Under the pieces are notes generated by a model. The model saw only the letters and a program-made list of their open reading frames with translations. It did no database searches and had not been told where the DNA came from. Below are positions 34,016 through 44,693 of a DNA stretch of 64,000 nt, one piece after another. This DNA comes from Phragmites australis (Eukaryota; Streptophyta; Magnoliopsida; Poales; Poaceae). The position numbers were made by a program, and so were the translations under genes. The DNA is taken from the NCBI RefSeq assembly GCF_958298935.1, contig NC_084932.1, positions 5,559,501 to 5,623,500 on the forward strand. Reading direction: 5' to 3'. The stretch's first letter is position 1. Each line of letters starts with the position of its first letter.

Positions 34016-34523
34016 CCTCCGGAGCTCATCTCCAAAGCTTCCAGAGGGACTTCACTGAGTTAGAAATTTGGAACAAATTAGGAAGGAGTACACAGTAACC
34101 AGGCCTGAGGAGTACGCAGTAACTAGAGACGACGAGATCGCCACTACTCCACTCGGTTCTCCTTAGTTACCCTAAGTATCCACCGGTTGTCAGAAAAACT
34201 AGCCATCACCTTCGAAAGGGATGAAGAAGTACGGTTTGGAGGCACGAAAGCACGCATGCATGCGGCCACCCATTCAAAAGGTCCTCTCGCATTACGATAC
34301 AGAAGGAGACACGACCATTCCCGAAGATCCATGTTATATTATTAAACAACCAGTACATCCAGGGGATACAAACTAAAACAACCGTACAAAAATTGCCACG
34401 AAGAAGATGGATCCCTACGGAGCAAAACAAGGCGAGAAAGAGTACAAGGTGACTAAGTCCCGCCGTGACATGGATATATCACGGTGTCACCAAGTACGTC
34501 ATCCCAGTGACTGCCTTCACCTC
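34016..34523. other. Non-coding 3' part of the element
   Basis: No gene is seen. It contains GAGTACGCAGTAAC-type short repeats near 34085-34125. Confidence 0.4.
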
Positions 34524-34808
34524 CTACGGGTACTGGTAGGGGCCACGCATGAGACGGCGTACGCGTCTCATCTGCGGCCTGCTGTTGCAGAAGCCGATAT
34601 AGTAGCCATCTCCCGAGCTATCAGAGGACGCTAAGGAGTCCGAGGAGGTCACTAGCGAGGCCCTCTCCCTCGCCTTCCTAGCCTCTTCCTGCTTCGCCGC
34701 CGGGCCCACAGACACCGGCTCACTCTCCCTGAGAAGGAGATCCCAGTTGATCTCCTCGTCGTCATCAGAGATATCGATGATCTCAACAGGCATGCCCACC
34801 CCGGCCAA
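34524..34808 (-). CDS. Intact small acidic antisense ORF with a SUMO-interaction-like motif
   Basis: A 94-residue frame with an ATG start at 34808 and stop at 34524, opposite in strand to gag. Order: MAGVGMPVEIIDISDDDEEI, NWDLLLRES, an Ala/Arg/Glu helix, LASSDSSGDGYY, and a basic tail with RRVRRLMRGPYQYP. I-I-D-I followed by SDDDEE matches the SUMO-interacting motif pattern. It aligns by motif order with the broken ORF at 9021-9242 of the Tat element, also antisense and also 3' of the structural genes. Unlike most frames in this window it has no internal stop. Likely a conserved antisense accessory ORF of Tat-type elements; biochemical role unknown. Confidence 0.5.
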   Translation of the reverse strand: MAGVGMPVEIIDISDDDEEINWDLLLRESEPVSVGPAAKQEEARKARERASLVTSSDSLASSDSSGDGYYIGFCNSRPQMRRVRRLMRGPYQYP

Positions 34809-34989
34809 AAGTCAGGCCGGAGCAGCGGACAACCGCCTCCCCTGCAGAGGTGGAAGCTGCTTTGCCTCCGACGCCTCTATCGACGACCAAAACACCCCGG
34901 CTCCCAAAGGAGCTGTCAAGATCATCGATGTCTCCGAGGAGGATGAGGAGGAAGACAATGCCATACTCAAGTCAAGGTTAACTGCTTGA
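34747..34989 (+). other. Sense-strand ORF overlapping the antisense acidic ORF
   Basis: An 80-residue frame ends with VKIIDVSEEDEEEDNA and a TGA. Its motif is an inverted copy of the antisense one, so two divergent acidic motifs face each other. The first half, MISSSSSEISMISTG, is just the complement of the antisense ORF. Coding status is doubtful. Confidence 0.25.
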
Positions 34990-35480
34990 TCATGGGCTGT
35001 GGAGACTCCAACCGGGTAACCCTGGCTTTATACCCGAGCCACACAGCCATGTAGGTTCAAAAGATGAAGCGGGACGAACGTCGCCGTGTCCTCCCATTAA
35101 AACTCCTAGGGGAGGGGGGCGTGGCCATATTCGGTTTCCCTCCAACACGTGGCAACACTCCATGACGAAATGCCACGTTTTCTCGCGCGGACATCCCATC
35201 ACATTGATGACCCAAACCCCTTTCAGCGCATGGCAGGATTGCGGGTACAAGACCCTAGTGACCCCTCGCGTTATCCAGTCAGAACACAGTAGTGGCACGT
35301 CTTGTCCCGGCAGGCGAACGTGTGGGATTCTCCAAACCCACACGAAACCTCTACTCTGGCGACTCCGAAGGGAAGAGAAATGCCATCAGGCATCGTTGAT
35401 ACGATACCAGGCTGGGGTTGATTTTTCCTTTGCATCCTCTCCCCACTCTGAAACATCAGGGCCCGAGAATGAGGGGGTAC
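34990..35480. other. 3' untranslated region before the 3' LTR
   Basis: No gene motif is visible on either strand. It ends in GAGAATGAGGGGGTAC, the polypurine tract, at 35465-35480. Confidence 0.5.
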
Positions 35481-36385
35481 TGTTGGGGGGGAAGATAAAC
35501 TAGCCCGAGGATAAGGGTCGAAGATCACCATCCAGGTCCCTCCGGAGCCTTGATCATCGAACCCTCTGTTAAAAGCTCTATCTCCGATATCATCTGATCG
35601 TTTCATGGTACCCCTTCACACCTACGAAGCCCTCCCTTGGCTTCGCCGGCTCGACCTCCCGAAGTCTTCCAAAACACAGCCTCCTGAAGTTTCGGCCTCC
35701 CTAAGTCCCGCCCCTTTGGGGTCCCACCTCCCAACATCTTCACCTCCCTGTTCTATGCCTCCCGAGGCCCCCACCTCGGGATGATCAGGCCACCTTCCCG
35801 AAGGCAGCGAGGTGAGTCAGCAGGCTCTGGGAAGATCTACCGAGAGGGGAGCGCCGGTCGTGCTTTGCCTGCAAGGAAGTGACCGATATTAAAGGCCTAG
35901 GCTGATGGGTGCCACTCTGACACCCTGGCGTGATGAGGACTATCCTGACACCCCTGACAGTGCGGCGCTGTGCCGCAATCGGCGACCGGCTCGCCCCCTT
36001 CAGGGGGCAGGCACCACAATAGTTACTACGGTGGATATTTATCTCCCAAGAAGGGTAGAAAGTAGTTATCCGGGTTAAGGCCCAGTAATTCAGTCAGATC
36101 CTAGATATTTGTACACTGTGATAACTTGTATGCCAAGCTACGCATGGCCCTATAAATAGGAGCCCTGGTCGCCTGGGAAAGACAGAGAGGGCAAGAGGGC
36201 GAGACGGACATAGAACACGCATCACAGCGAACGCTGTGATACTCCCCCCAGATCGATCTATTTTTTCTACCATCAATACATTCATTGTGTTCCTTCCTCT
36301 TAAACTTCGTCTCCAAGCTTGAGTCTCCTCCTTAGAAGAAACTCTTGCCGTACTTGCTGGGGCAAGATGAACTCTTGCCCCAACA
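35481..36385 (+). repeat. 3' LTR of the non-autonomous element
   Basis: Starts TGTTGGGGGGGAAG, ends GCCCCAACA, about 905 bp. TATAAATA at 36151-36158. Followed by GTTGT, the target duplication partner. Confidence 0.9.
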
Positions 36386-36636
36386 GTTGTGGTATTGATA
36401 TACAATAGTATTTATCACATGGTACATTGCTACTTCCTGAACTGTAGTTTTAATATACGATGGGCACCCTAAAATATTAGGGTGGTACACCATTTAAGAA
36501 ATGTTTGTTCTACAATATACCACTCGTTGCAAGGCTAAGATACGAGTCAAGGGTCTACACATCAATGAGATATAACTAGTATATTTTGAGAATATGAGCT
36601 TATTTTAGTGGCATATAATGAATAATCTTAGTTATC

Positions 36637-36680
36637 CACTACTAAACCTCTTTCACTGCTAGTTTTAGAGCCGGCAGTGG
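36637..36680 (+). repeat. Left CACTA terminal inverted repeat
   Basis: CACTACTAAACC, then TTTCACTGCTAGTTTTAGAG and CCGGCAGTGG. The following subterminal region to about 36870 repeats GAGCC-GGCAGT motifs. Confidence 0.85.
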
Positions 36681-37066
36681 ACAACAGGTAATAATCGTCT
36701 CCGACTTGAGCCGATCCAAGGCTTGAGCCAGCAGAAGGGGGTTATTATTGCCGGCCCAAGGCTTGAGCCGACAGTTATGCCCTGGTATCACTATCGGTTG
36801 GTGGTTTTAGCCAGCAATGATAGCCGTGGAATCACTGCCGACTGAATTCCTGAGCCGATAGTGCTATGCCTCTCCTCTCTCTCCTACATTCCTCTCTCCT
36901 CTCTATCCTCTCCTCTCTCCGTCTCTCTCCCTCTCAATACATGCATACAATGAGACATATTTAATGTAAATTAATAATAAACACACACTCATAAATACTT
37001 AGTAATTCATGTCCTTTATTAATACATAGTAATTGATGTCCTTCATTAATATGCAAATAAAGCTAC

Positions 37067-40000
37067 TTAATTTGGCTTAACGATATATATGCTATCAAGC
37101 CCTTTGGTAGACTTCCTCCTTGTCGCATACTCTGTACTAGGAGGTATGGTATCATCTGAAGGTCTCTTGCATATCGACGGCACAATCGGTTCATGAAACT
37201 CGCCGTTTGGATTGATAACATGTTCAATGAAGAACCCCACGATCTGTTCTTGAATGACATGTATTTCCGCAGGGAGTATCATACTTGTGCGTTGTTTGAA
37301 ACACTGCGTTTGAAGAATCGAAAGAATTAGTCCTTGAACACGTATAGAAATTGAAAAAAAGGCATCAATATGTAATTTCATACCTCAATATCATTAAACA
37401 TGACAACGTTTGTGTCTCCGCTGAATGCGTGCATGAAAGTAAGAACATAGAACCCGCAAAGATTGTTGCCGGGTGGCTGTCTCATACACTTCAAGAGGAA
37501 ACGATTCTTCAGTGGAATGAATTGAACCTTTTTATTTAGTAGGAAATGCAAGACATGAATACTCCCTGTGTACTGGAAAGTCAGTTTTTGCATCATACTG
37601 CTTCCTGTATGAACAGTAGACAACAATCTTTTTGCAATATGAATACTAATTAAACTTAGATGCAATCAATGAGAAGATTAAATAATTGATTTTACCTATT
37701 TAGCATGGAAATGAGATCTTAGTAAGTCTTCTTATATCTATTTTGTGAGTCCAAGGCAATGATCTTGCTCAAGTCTGGGTGGATGACAAGGAGGATCCAA
37801 TGAAAACTGCAGGAATATGTTACCATAGCAAATTAGTACTAGAATCGAGTTGCCCATAAAAGGAGAACTCCCTGGCACACAAACACGTACTCAAAGCTGT
37901 AGGGTAAGAGTACGAATTTCTTGTGTTGGTGGTGAAGCAGACACTTCAATAAGTAGTTCTCGGTGAAGTCTGGACTCTCCCTTACAAGTTCCTCGTTGAC
38001 AAGCCCAGGATTGATGAATCCTACTTTATTATCTAATTCTTGTCTGTATATGCAGATCTCCATTCTATGAAAGAGAGAAGTTAGTCAGCCAATTTGAAGG
38101 TACAAGATCATATAATGTGAATTATATACATAAGTCACTTACAGAGTTCACACTCTGACTATGACCACGTCAAGGGCATCTTTCTTGTACATTTCATACA
38201 AGCACTCTAATTTCACCCTGAAGTAGTTGTCCCCATTGAGAAAATATTTATCTCTGTATCTTACGAGGAACGCCTAACAACCCTGCCTAGACTACTCCAA
38301 GTACCACAAATATAATTGACACATTTGAGTTGTACGGTTTGTTTCTATATCTGGTTTGACCAAAGGTTTGCCCAACTCAAACGGCCATGTAACATCCAAC
38401 TTTGGGATTTCTGTTCCCGCAATAAGCTGTGCTAGTTCCTCTGCTATTAATCTAGAAGTAGCTAGGAAGTCCCCAATGCTTGGAGCATCCATAATGATTG
38501 GACCTGATTTGCTCTTGGCCAACTTCTTGCGGATGCGTTTGTAGTTAGTTGGTGGCTTACTTGAAGCCACCCCCATATGTTTAACTTTGGCTATATTCAT
38601 GAAAAATTCCATACTATCTTCAGGAACAACAAGCTTCGGTAGAGGTGCTTGAGGATGAAAATGAGCTGTTACACTGGCATTCACAATCTTTTTAGTTTCC
38701 TCAGGATTAAGTGAATAGACATCTTTGGGTTCTGCCAACTTCTTAGATGATGTCATATTTTTGGATGCAGCAGAACGTGATCGTGTTTTCTGAGATGATG
38801 ACTGGCTTCTTGACGTTGCTGGTTTATTGAGTGGTGGACTTCTTCGAGGCGATGGCTGAGGAGGTGGACTTATTCTAGGAGATGGTTGAGGAGAGGGAGA
38901 TCTACGAGGCGACGATGACCTTGGGTGTCAGGGAGAGTAGAGGTTCTCAGGAGTTGTCGTTGGTGGAAACACTATGTAGGCTTTCTCCCACGCGATGAAT
39001 GTGTGTTCATTCCTCCTACAGTGTTCGCCCCTCCTCTACGGAGTAGTCCACCAGAACATGACGGTAATGATCAACTGTCTCATCTACTTCGACCATGGCG
39101 TAGCCCTCCGGTATCAGATATTCGTGCAAAAGTTCATGGGCGCCGCGGGGATAAGCCACGCTGGAAGCCACTTTGATGGTAATGTTCTTAGCACTAATGT
39201 GTAGTTCACACGGTGTCTGTGCTATGATGTGATCCACATGATAAGTGATGGAGTCAACATCTGGAACTCCCGTGGACGCACAGCTACTCCGACGACCACC
39301 AGGGTTGGAGCGCACAACATTAGGAGACGTTGCTGGTTGTTCCTATTCGCTCCCAATGGCGCCCCGTTCATGTCTGATGGCTCCTGTACTGCTTGTCTTA
39401 GTGCGACCACCGTGCTTCTTGTTTCCCAAGGACAAGGTGAGCTCATCCATATCCCTATCTGGCTTGAAAGAGCCTTGTGCAGACTGCACGTGGGTGTCCG
39501 TAAGCCTTTTTGCAAGAGTTTGTGTCACTTCCTGGTCTTTAAAGGTTGTAAAGCGTAAGCTTCTATCAGCCGAGTAAGAAGCACCCCTCCCACGAAGGAA
39601 GTGTGTTGATCATTCGCTCCAGCCCTCCGTCTCAGGCGTGACACCTCTCTCTCGTAGTTCATCTAGCTCTTGTTGCCACTGCCATTATTTCCTCACATAC
39701 CCACGACTGCCGATTTTATGGGGGTAAAGGTTCTTCTTCGAGTTAGCTTTGTTCACCTCACTCAACTTCTGTGCTTCTTCCGACAACTTGTACTCCATAA
39801 AGGCTTGCCAATGATCTTCCAGTTGTGACCATTTGCCGAAATCTGGCGTTGTACCTTTCTGCACATAGGTTATGTTCAGTGTGCCCTTCCAATTCTTAAA
39901 TGAAAGACCCATGATCATTAGCGCCTTACGCTTAACTATTTCCATATCTGTCTTTTCAGGGAACTCTAACTTCTGTAATATGATGGGCCACAAGATGTTG

Positions 40001-40482
40001 TTCTTGATTGAATCAGGAACCACGTGCGGATCACCTCATTCACCAGTCCACAATCTGTAGTTGATAGGTACGTGATCCTTAATAGCTATCCCATAAACTG
40101 ACTTGTATGGCCCCAGAACTTTCTCTGGTGCAGTTGGCTCCCCTACTGGTGAGACCTCCATGATCACAAATCATCCTGTAGGTATCTTCGAGGGACCTCG
40201 GACACGATACCGCTCCTGGGATTGCTCATTTTCATGATCCTGCAGAGTATCAGACATCTACACATAAGCAAAAAAAGTTTTGAGAATTTATACGATAATA
40301 TGTACAACAGATGAATTCATGTACTTTTGAATTACCTCATCACCACCACAGGCGTCTGTTTGGTCCAAATTGAGGTAGTTTCTCGGGCTACCTTCTTCAA
40401 TGTTTGACGGCAGCACATCTCCTTCTGGCACTTGAGCCTGATCGGCGGTTGGTGGTGCCATCCCTTCCTGAGAGTTCTTCAT
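37067..40482 (-). pseudogene. Left-arm Transposase_24 plus Ulp1 (C48) protease gene
   Basis: Minus-strand exons start MKNSQEGMAPPTADQAQ (40482), donor at about 40332. They continue with VLGPYKSVYGIAIKDHVPI, a stop at 40036-40038, VVPDSIKNNILWPIILQKLE and KVNKANSKKNLYPHKIGS-type sequence: the Transposase_24 (Ptta/En/Spm) domain. Later exons carry ITIKVASSVAYPRGA, a Lys/Pro/Ser linker, DVTWPFELGKPLVKPD and a C-terminal Ulp1-like peptidase. His is in FHWILLVIHPDL (codon 37802-37800), Asp in IALDSQ (37751-37749), Cys in PPGNNLCGFYVLTFM (37458-37456). All three catalytic residues remain, though the residue before Cys is Leu where Asp is usual. Ulp1-type enzymes cut SUMO from proteins. At least one stop makes the full gene broken. 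Confidence 0.7.
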
Positions 40483-40718
40483 ACGATGATGATGAGCGGT
40501 TGAGTATTCTATAGATAGGGAGCTAAGGAAGACGGGAGATAGAGAGAAAGCCGACGAGGGAGGAAGAGAGGCTGTCAAAAGATAGAATGATACACATACA
40601 ATATTGTAATTGAGACATTTTATGACCGCATTTAACAAAAAAACAATCACATCTTACATAGCAAAAAAGATACAAATAGGCACAAAGGTACTGATAAGTG
40701 ACACATTGATCTTACAAG

Positions 40719-40994
40719 TCATATCATCTTACATAGCAAAATAATGATGGTTACAACCAGAACTAGGATTACGACATCTTTACACGTGAAATCACACTTC
40801 TTCTCCTTATTTTCAAACTTAGCCAATTTTAGCTCGGCTTGGATGACTTGATTGTTGTATGCTGCAACAGCTTCATGTTTGGACTTGTATCCTTTGTAAC
40901 ATGCTCCTTTGAATCCATTAACTTGTGCGTGGCATGCATCCCAACTGGAGAACACTCCACTTTGCCGACCATGATGAACAACATACCATATCAT
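40719..40994 (-). CDS. RNase H1 N-terminal (viroplasmin-like) domain with C-terminal hydrophobic tail, left arm
   Basis: A 91-residue frame begins MIWYVVHHGRQSGVFSSWD, then CHAQVNGFKGACYKGYKSK and EAVAAYNNQ. This is the pattern of the N-terminal domain of eukaryotic RNase H1 (Cauli_VI family, PF01693), which binds RNA/DNA hybrids or double-stranded RNA. After a Lys/Asp hinge the protein ends in VVILVLVVTIIILL, long enough for a single membrane span, suggesting a tail anchor. No RNase H catalytic domain follows. It lies between the subterminal-repeat promoter and the Transposase_24/Ulp1 gene, on the same strand, and has a close partner at 53016-53273. It may be a separate exon of the same transcript. 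Confidence 0.65.
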   Translation of the reverse strand: MIWYVVHHGRQSGVFSSWDACHAQVNGFKGACYKGYKSKHEAVAAYNNQVIQAELKLAKFENKEKKCDFTCKDVVILVLVVTIIILLCKMI

Positions 40995-41044
40995 AGCAGT
41001 CCTAAATTTTAATAAATATGCAAAAATGATTGCAAAGTAGTAAT

Positions 41045-42283
41045 CATTAATCACAACAGAAATAGGACCTTCTTCTATCATGCAGCAAGATAAAAATGGG
41101 CACCAACACAGCTAACCTAGAAATTAGACCAAGCTAAGCTAATATTGCAATGCCAAAATACAATACTTGAGCGATAAAAATGGACAGTTCAGGTTGAAAT
41201 AAAATAAGATATCCACTAAGATTATACCTCAGAATGTCAAAATACAATACTTGAACAACTTGAATAAGATATTCACTAAGACTATACCGTATTAGATTAT
41301 GGAGCTAATTATATACAACTGCAAACTCGACTGTGATAGTGAAAAGACATGAAAGGTGCATGTGTAATAACCATCCCAGTCGAGCTTTGCAGTCATATGT
41401 ATGGTAAATAGTTATCTCCTTTCATTATTTGCTCATCTAACTTCTATAGGGGAAGGAATCACATGCATGACACATGCACTCCAACAATATGGTTAAATAA
41501 GTTATTCAGCACTATGTAACCTGGAATTTGTGATCATACTATATACTAGAAACAATTATGTAATCTCTAACTATCTATATTCTCAACTAAGCTTTCTCAT
41601 CAAAGTTAAAATTCTTCGAGAAGCATGAAGACACCTCAACAAAGGAACTTGCTATTGGATGCGTCATACATGACTTGAGCTCACAAAGTAACATCACATT
41701 ACAAACACCAACAAGCAAACTTGATAGATAGCTTAAACCAAAAAAGGGACAGTTTGTTGAAAATGGATCTTAGGGGCAGTTTGTGCCCGTTTGCTATGCT
41801 GCGTGGTGCTTATTTGACAGATTCTACAGTTACAAAAATTCTATTCCCATGGTTGTTCCATATTTCCGTTCATTTATTCTATTATTTGGAACAATTCATT
41901 TGCATGATTGGATCTTAGATAAGAAAAGGCACCTACTCAGAAACCGAAACATTGAGAAGCAGTTCTACCAACCAAGATTATCATTATCCATTGCAATGCA
42001 AAACAAACAAAGTGTTACAATAGCAGGAGCTCTTAGCTATTATAGGTATAACGTATAGAACAGAACTATCGCATCATGAAGGGTTCAAGCTCCCTATATG
42101 ACCCATTGACACCATCATACTTGTTAGTCTCAAATGTTTCTTGAAATGGTACTAAGAATTTTCTATGATAATAAGACAGTTTCTCAAGGATGGAGCTGAC
42201 CAACCACTCAACAATGCACATAGTTTGGGGTACTTAGGAGGCAAAAGTATGTGTCAGCAGGCCTCAGCTTTAAATTTATTCCA

Positions 42284-42333
<50 letters not shown>

Positions 42334-43440
42334 CTAGTAGTGTTTAGATAAAAATTGAGATGCACAAGTCACGACATTTTAGGGTGAGAACATGAGGTAG
42401 CAATAGCTAAACAAGTAAAACACAGTTGACATCAGCTTTCAATCCGAAACCAGGAAAAGTGGTACTCAGGACCAAGTTCAAGGGCTAATTTGGTAATTCG
42501 GAGACATGAATATTCAACTTGAGCGTAAGTTAAGCAAACAACAATTCAATGTATCTTGAATCAAGAAAAACATGGTTTGTTTATTGATGATTATGATGAT
42601 GTCTGGTCCTATGCTTCACTAAGTTAACTGAACTGGTTTATGAGTGAATGATGTACTTTTTTTTGTCAACACTAGGTTGCTGATACCATTCTAATGAATG
42701 GAGTTAGAGTTCTTTTGTCAGACATGTTGGCATCGGTTGATGAGCAAAATTAATGTTCGTGCTTAATAGATATGGTTCACATGTTATAGAGACAAGTTGA
42801 TAAGAATGGTGTCCCCATTTTGCTCTACAGTAATTCAACAATGTTGAATTCAATTGCATGTAGAATATAATAAATCTTAATTCTTTTTTTTAGATTAGAA
42901 AAATGTTAGAAATACAAGCTAAGGCAAACTCAATCTATGAGGCACGAATATTTAATGGCAGTTTGGTTGGCAACCTCAACACCACTATACATGCCGAAAT
43001 TTGCTTCAATGTCACCCAACAATTGATGCTGCTTCCATTACACAAAACTTTTGTCTTTCCTCTAACTAAAGTTTCTCTGACTAGCCTCACAAGGCATGGT
43101 TGACACAAATGTTGGGAGTCCAGACTAAAATTTGAGGTAGCTATCCACTGTGTTCATTAGTTTGTACTTTGTAGGATGCACCGCTGAGGCTCAACCAATT
43201 TCCAGAGGTTGACAACTAGCTCAGCACACTAATCAAATTGATGAGAGTCACCATATTCCAAAGACAAAAATGTAGTTAGACTACAAAGAACATGTTGTTG
43301 ATGATCTTATCCATGGCATTTTCATATAATCATCTAGCCTAATCAAGCATCACATAGCATAATCCATCATTTCGGAGCATCATCAAGCATCATGTAGGCA
43401 TCAATTGTGCGGTGGACAGTAGGGTTGAGCCAAAGAGAGC
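41045..43440. other. Left-arm extra sequence (about 1.9 kb more than the right arm)
   Basis: Between the promoter block and the small RNase H1-N-like gene the left arm has about 2.9 kb and the right about 1.06 kb. Homology breaks just after the exon start near 41045. No transposon ends or gene were recognised. It holds a 46-bp (TA)n run at 42286-42331. Confidence 0.5.
42286..42331. repeat. (TA)23 microsatellite
   Basis: Uninterrupted TA dinucleotides inside the left-arm extra sequence. Confidence 0.95.
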
Positions 43441-43448
43441 AAACCAAG

Positions 43449-43922
43449 TTAGTTAGAGGCCAAACAAAGGGCCCATAGGATTGACAGTGATGACATATAG
43501 CTGGAGCCAGAGTAGCAGCAGGGTGGAGCTTGGAAGTGGGAGATGGAGGCGGCGGCGTACCTGGGAGAGGGAAGAGGGAGACGGTGATGGCGGGCTCGTG
43601 ATTGACTGAGCAGATAGCGAGCTTGACGGAGATGAGGACGTCCGACGGTCCCTCGGTGGTGGGGTCCCTTGTCCTTTCTCAAGGAGGACGAGAATGACGT
43701 CGAGGAAGAGGACGGTGACGGCGTCGGGGAGGAGGATGACAGCTTTGAGGAGGAGGACGACAGTGTCGAGGAGGACGGGGAAGGCGGTCTCAGGCTCGTT
43801 GGTGCAAGCTCGTGGTCCTCCAGTGGCGTGGGCAAGGACAAGGCGGAGGCAGCGGCGCTTGAGGACGGCGTGGGATGCAATTCGGCGGAAGGGGAAATTT
43901 TTCTAAGTCTGGAAGGGTGCAA
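43449..43922 (-). CDS. Ser/Pro-rich first-exon-like ORF, left arm
   Basis: A 157-residue minus frame begins MHPSRLRKISPSAELHPTPS just downstream of a TATA box at 43931-43937 and runs through long Ser and Pro tracts. The right arm has a GC-rich Pro/Arg-rich block in the same place (52000-52190), but the sequences differ. It may be the 5' exon of the outward transcript or captured sequence. No domain is recognised. Confidence 0.3.
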   Translation of the reverse strand: MHPSRLRKISPSAELHPTPSSSAAASALSLPTPLEDHELAPTSLRPPSPSSSTLSSSSSKLSSSSPTPSPSSSSTSFSSSLRKDKGPHHRGTVGRPHLRQARYLLSQSRARHHRLPLPSPRYAAASISHFQAPPCCYSGSSYMSSLSILWALCLASN

Positions 43923-43924
43923 CT

Positions 43925-44075
43925 CTTTGGTTATATAAGGGGCACTTCACTGCCGGCACAATGCATGTGCCAGCACTGAAGAGGGGCTTCACTGCCAGCT
44001 CAAATGTATGCCGGCAGTGAAGGGGTGATTCACTGCCAACCCATGACGTCAGCCGGCAGTGAAATCCTCCTCCCC
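43925..44075 (-). promoter_or_regulatory. CACTA subterminal-repeat block and TATA box, left arm
   Basis: TTCACTGCCGGC, TGCCGGCAGTGAA and related inverted motifs recur several times, like those at CACTA ends where TNPA-type proteins bind. TATATAA at 43931-43937 on the minus strand points outward. It mirrors 51425-51960. Confidence 0.6.
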
Positions 44076-44104
44076 CACAGAGCGAAGCAATTTTTTTTGT
44101 GCTG

Positions 44105-44170
44105 AACACAAGCGTTGAACCCACAACCAGTGGCCCAAAGTCCAAATGAACTAACTGCTACGCTACCCAA
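44105..44170 (-). other. tRNA-like A-box/B-box pair, left arm
   Basis: On the minus strand TAGCGTAGCAGT (44165-44154) resembles an RNA polymerase III A box. TGGGTTCAACGC (about 44123-44112) resembles a B box, about 31 bp further on. The partner in the right arm is at 51667-51717. It is probably a decayed tRNA-derived segment. Confidence 0.4.
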
Positions 44171-44189
44171 GTATATTTGCTTGAATTCG

Positions 44190-44490
44190 TACTATCTATA
44201 TTTATTAACATGCTGCTAACCTCTAATCCTAATACATATTTATTTTAATTTAAACTTGCTATATGCTAAAATTAAGTTTTGTATATACCTAAATTTCATG
44301 TTTAAATTTTCTAATTCAATAAAAAATTAAAATAAATATGTTCATACCTAAATTTTTATATTGGGGCTTGCTAATTAATTAAAAAATATATTTGGAGTTT
44401 CCTATATATCCTAATTTCATAGATAAATATTTTAAATCAATAAAAATTAAAAATAAATATGCTCATACCTATAGCTAATGTAAATTAATA
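44190..44490. repeat. AT-rich dispersed subrepeat
   Basis: AAATATGCTCATACCTA, TTTCTATATTGG-like and GCTTGCTAATTAA motifs occur here and at 48100-48290 and 48490-48690, in both orientations. Confidence 0.6.
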
Positions 44491-44693
44491 GTAAAGACAC
44501 CTTTATTAATACATAGTAATTCATGTCCTTCATTAATACATAGTACTACATAGCAATAGTGCTTGTGCTATTACTAATTCATTAAAAATCAAAAACCAAT
44601 ATGCAAATAAAGCTACTTAATCTGGCTTAACGATTCGCCCTTCATTATGATCACGGCGTACATAGGGAGGTTCATCGGTATCTTCCATGAGAC

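Larger units (their letters stand above)
28366..36385 (+). mobile_element. Non-autonomous gypsy-type LTR retrotransposon with three minisatellite arrays
   Basis: LTRs at 28366-29334 and 35481-36385 share long near-identical stretches and end ...CCCCAACA. Flanks are GTTAT (28361-28365) and GTTGT (36386-36390), a 5-bp target duplication with one mismatch. A purine tract (GAGAATGAGGGGGTAC) precedes the 3' LTR. The interior has a gag remnant with a zinc knuckle and an antisense acidic ORF like that of the Tat element at 9.0 kb, but no protease, RT or integrase motif on either strand. Most of the interior is tandem repeat. It would need proteins from a related autonomous Tat-type element. Lineage is inferred from the gag knuckle and the antisense ORF. 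Confidence 0.88.

Noticed and set aside
43669..43938. Asp/Glu-rich plus-strand frame
   Set aside because: Complement of the Ser-rich minus-strand exon; strand context favours minus.
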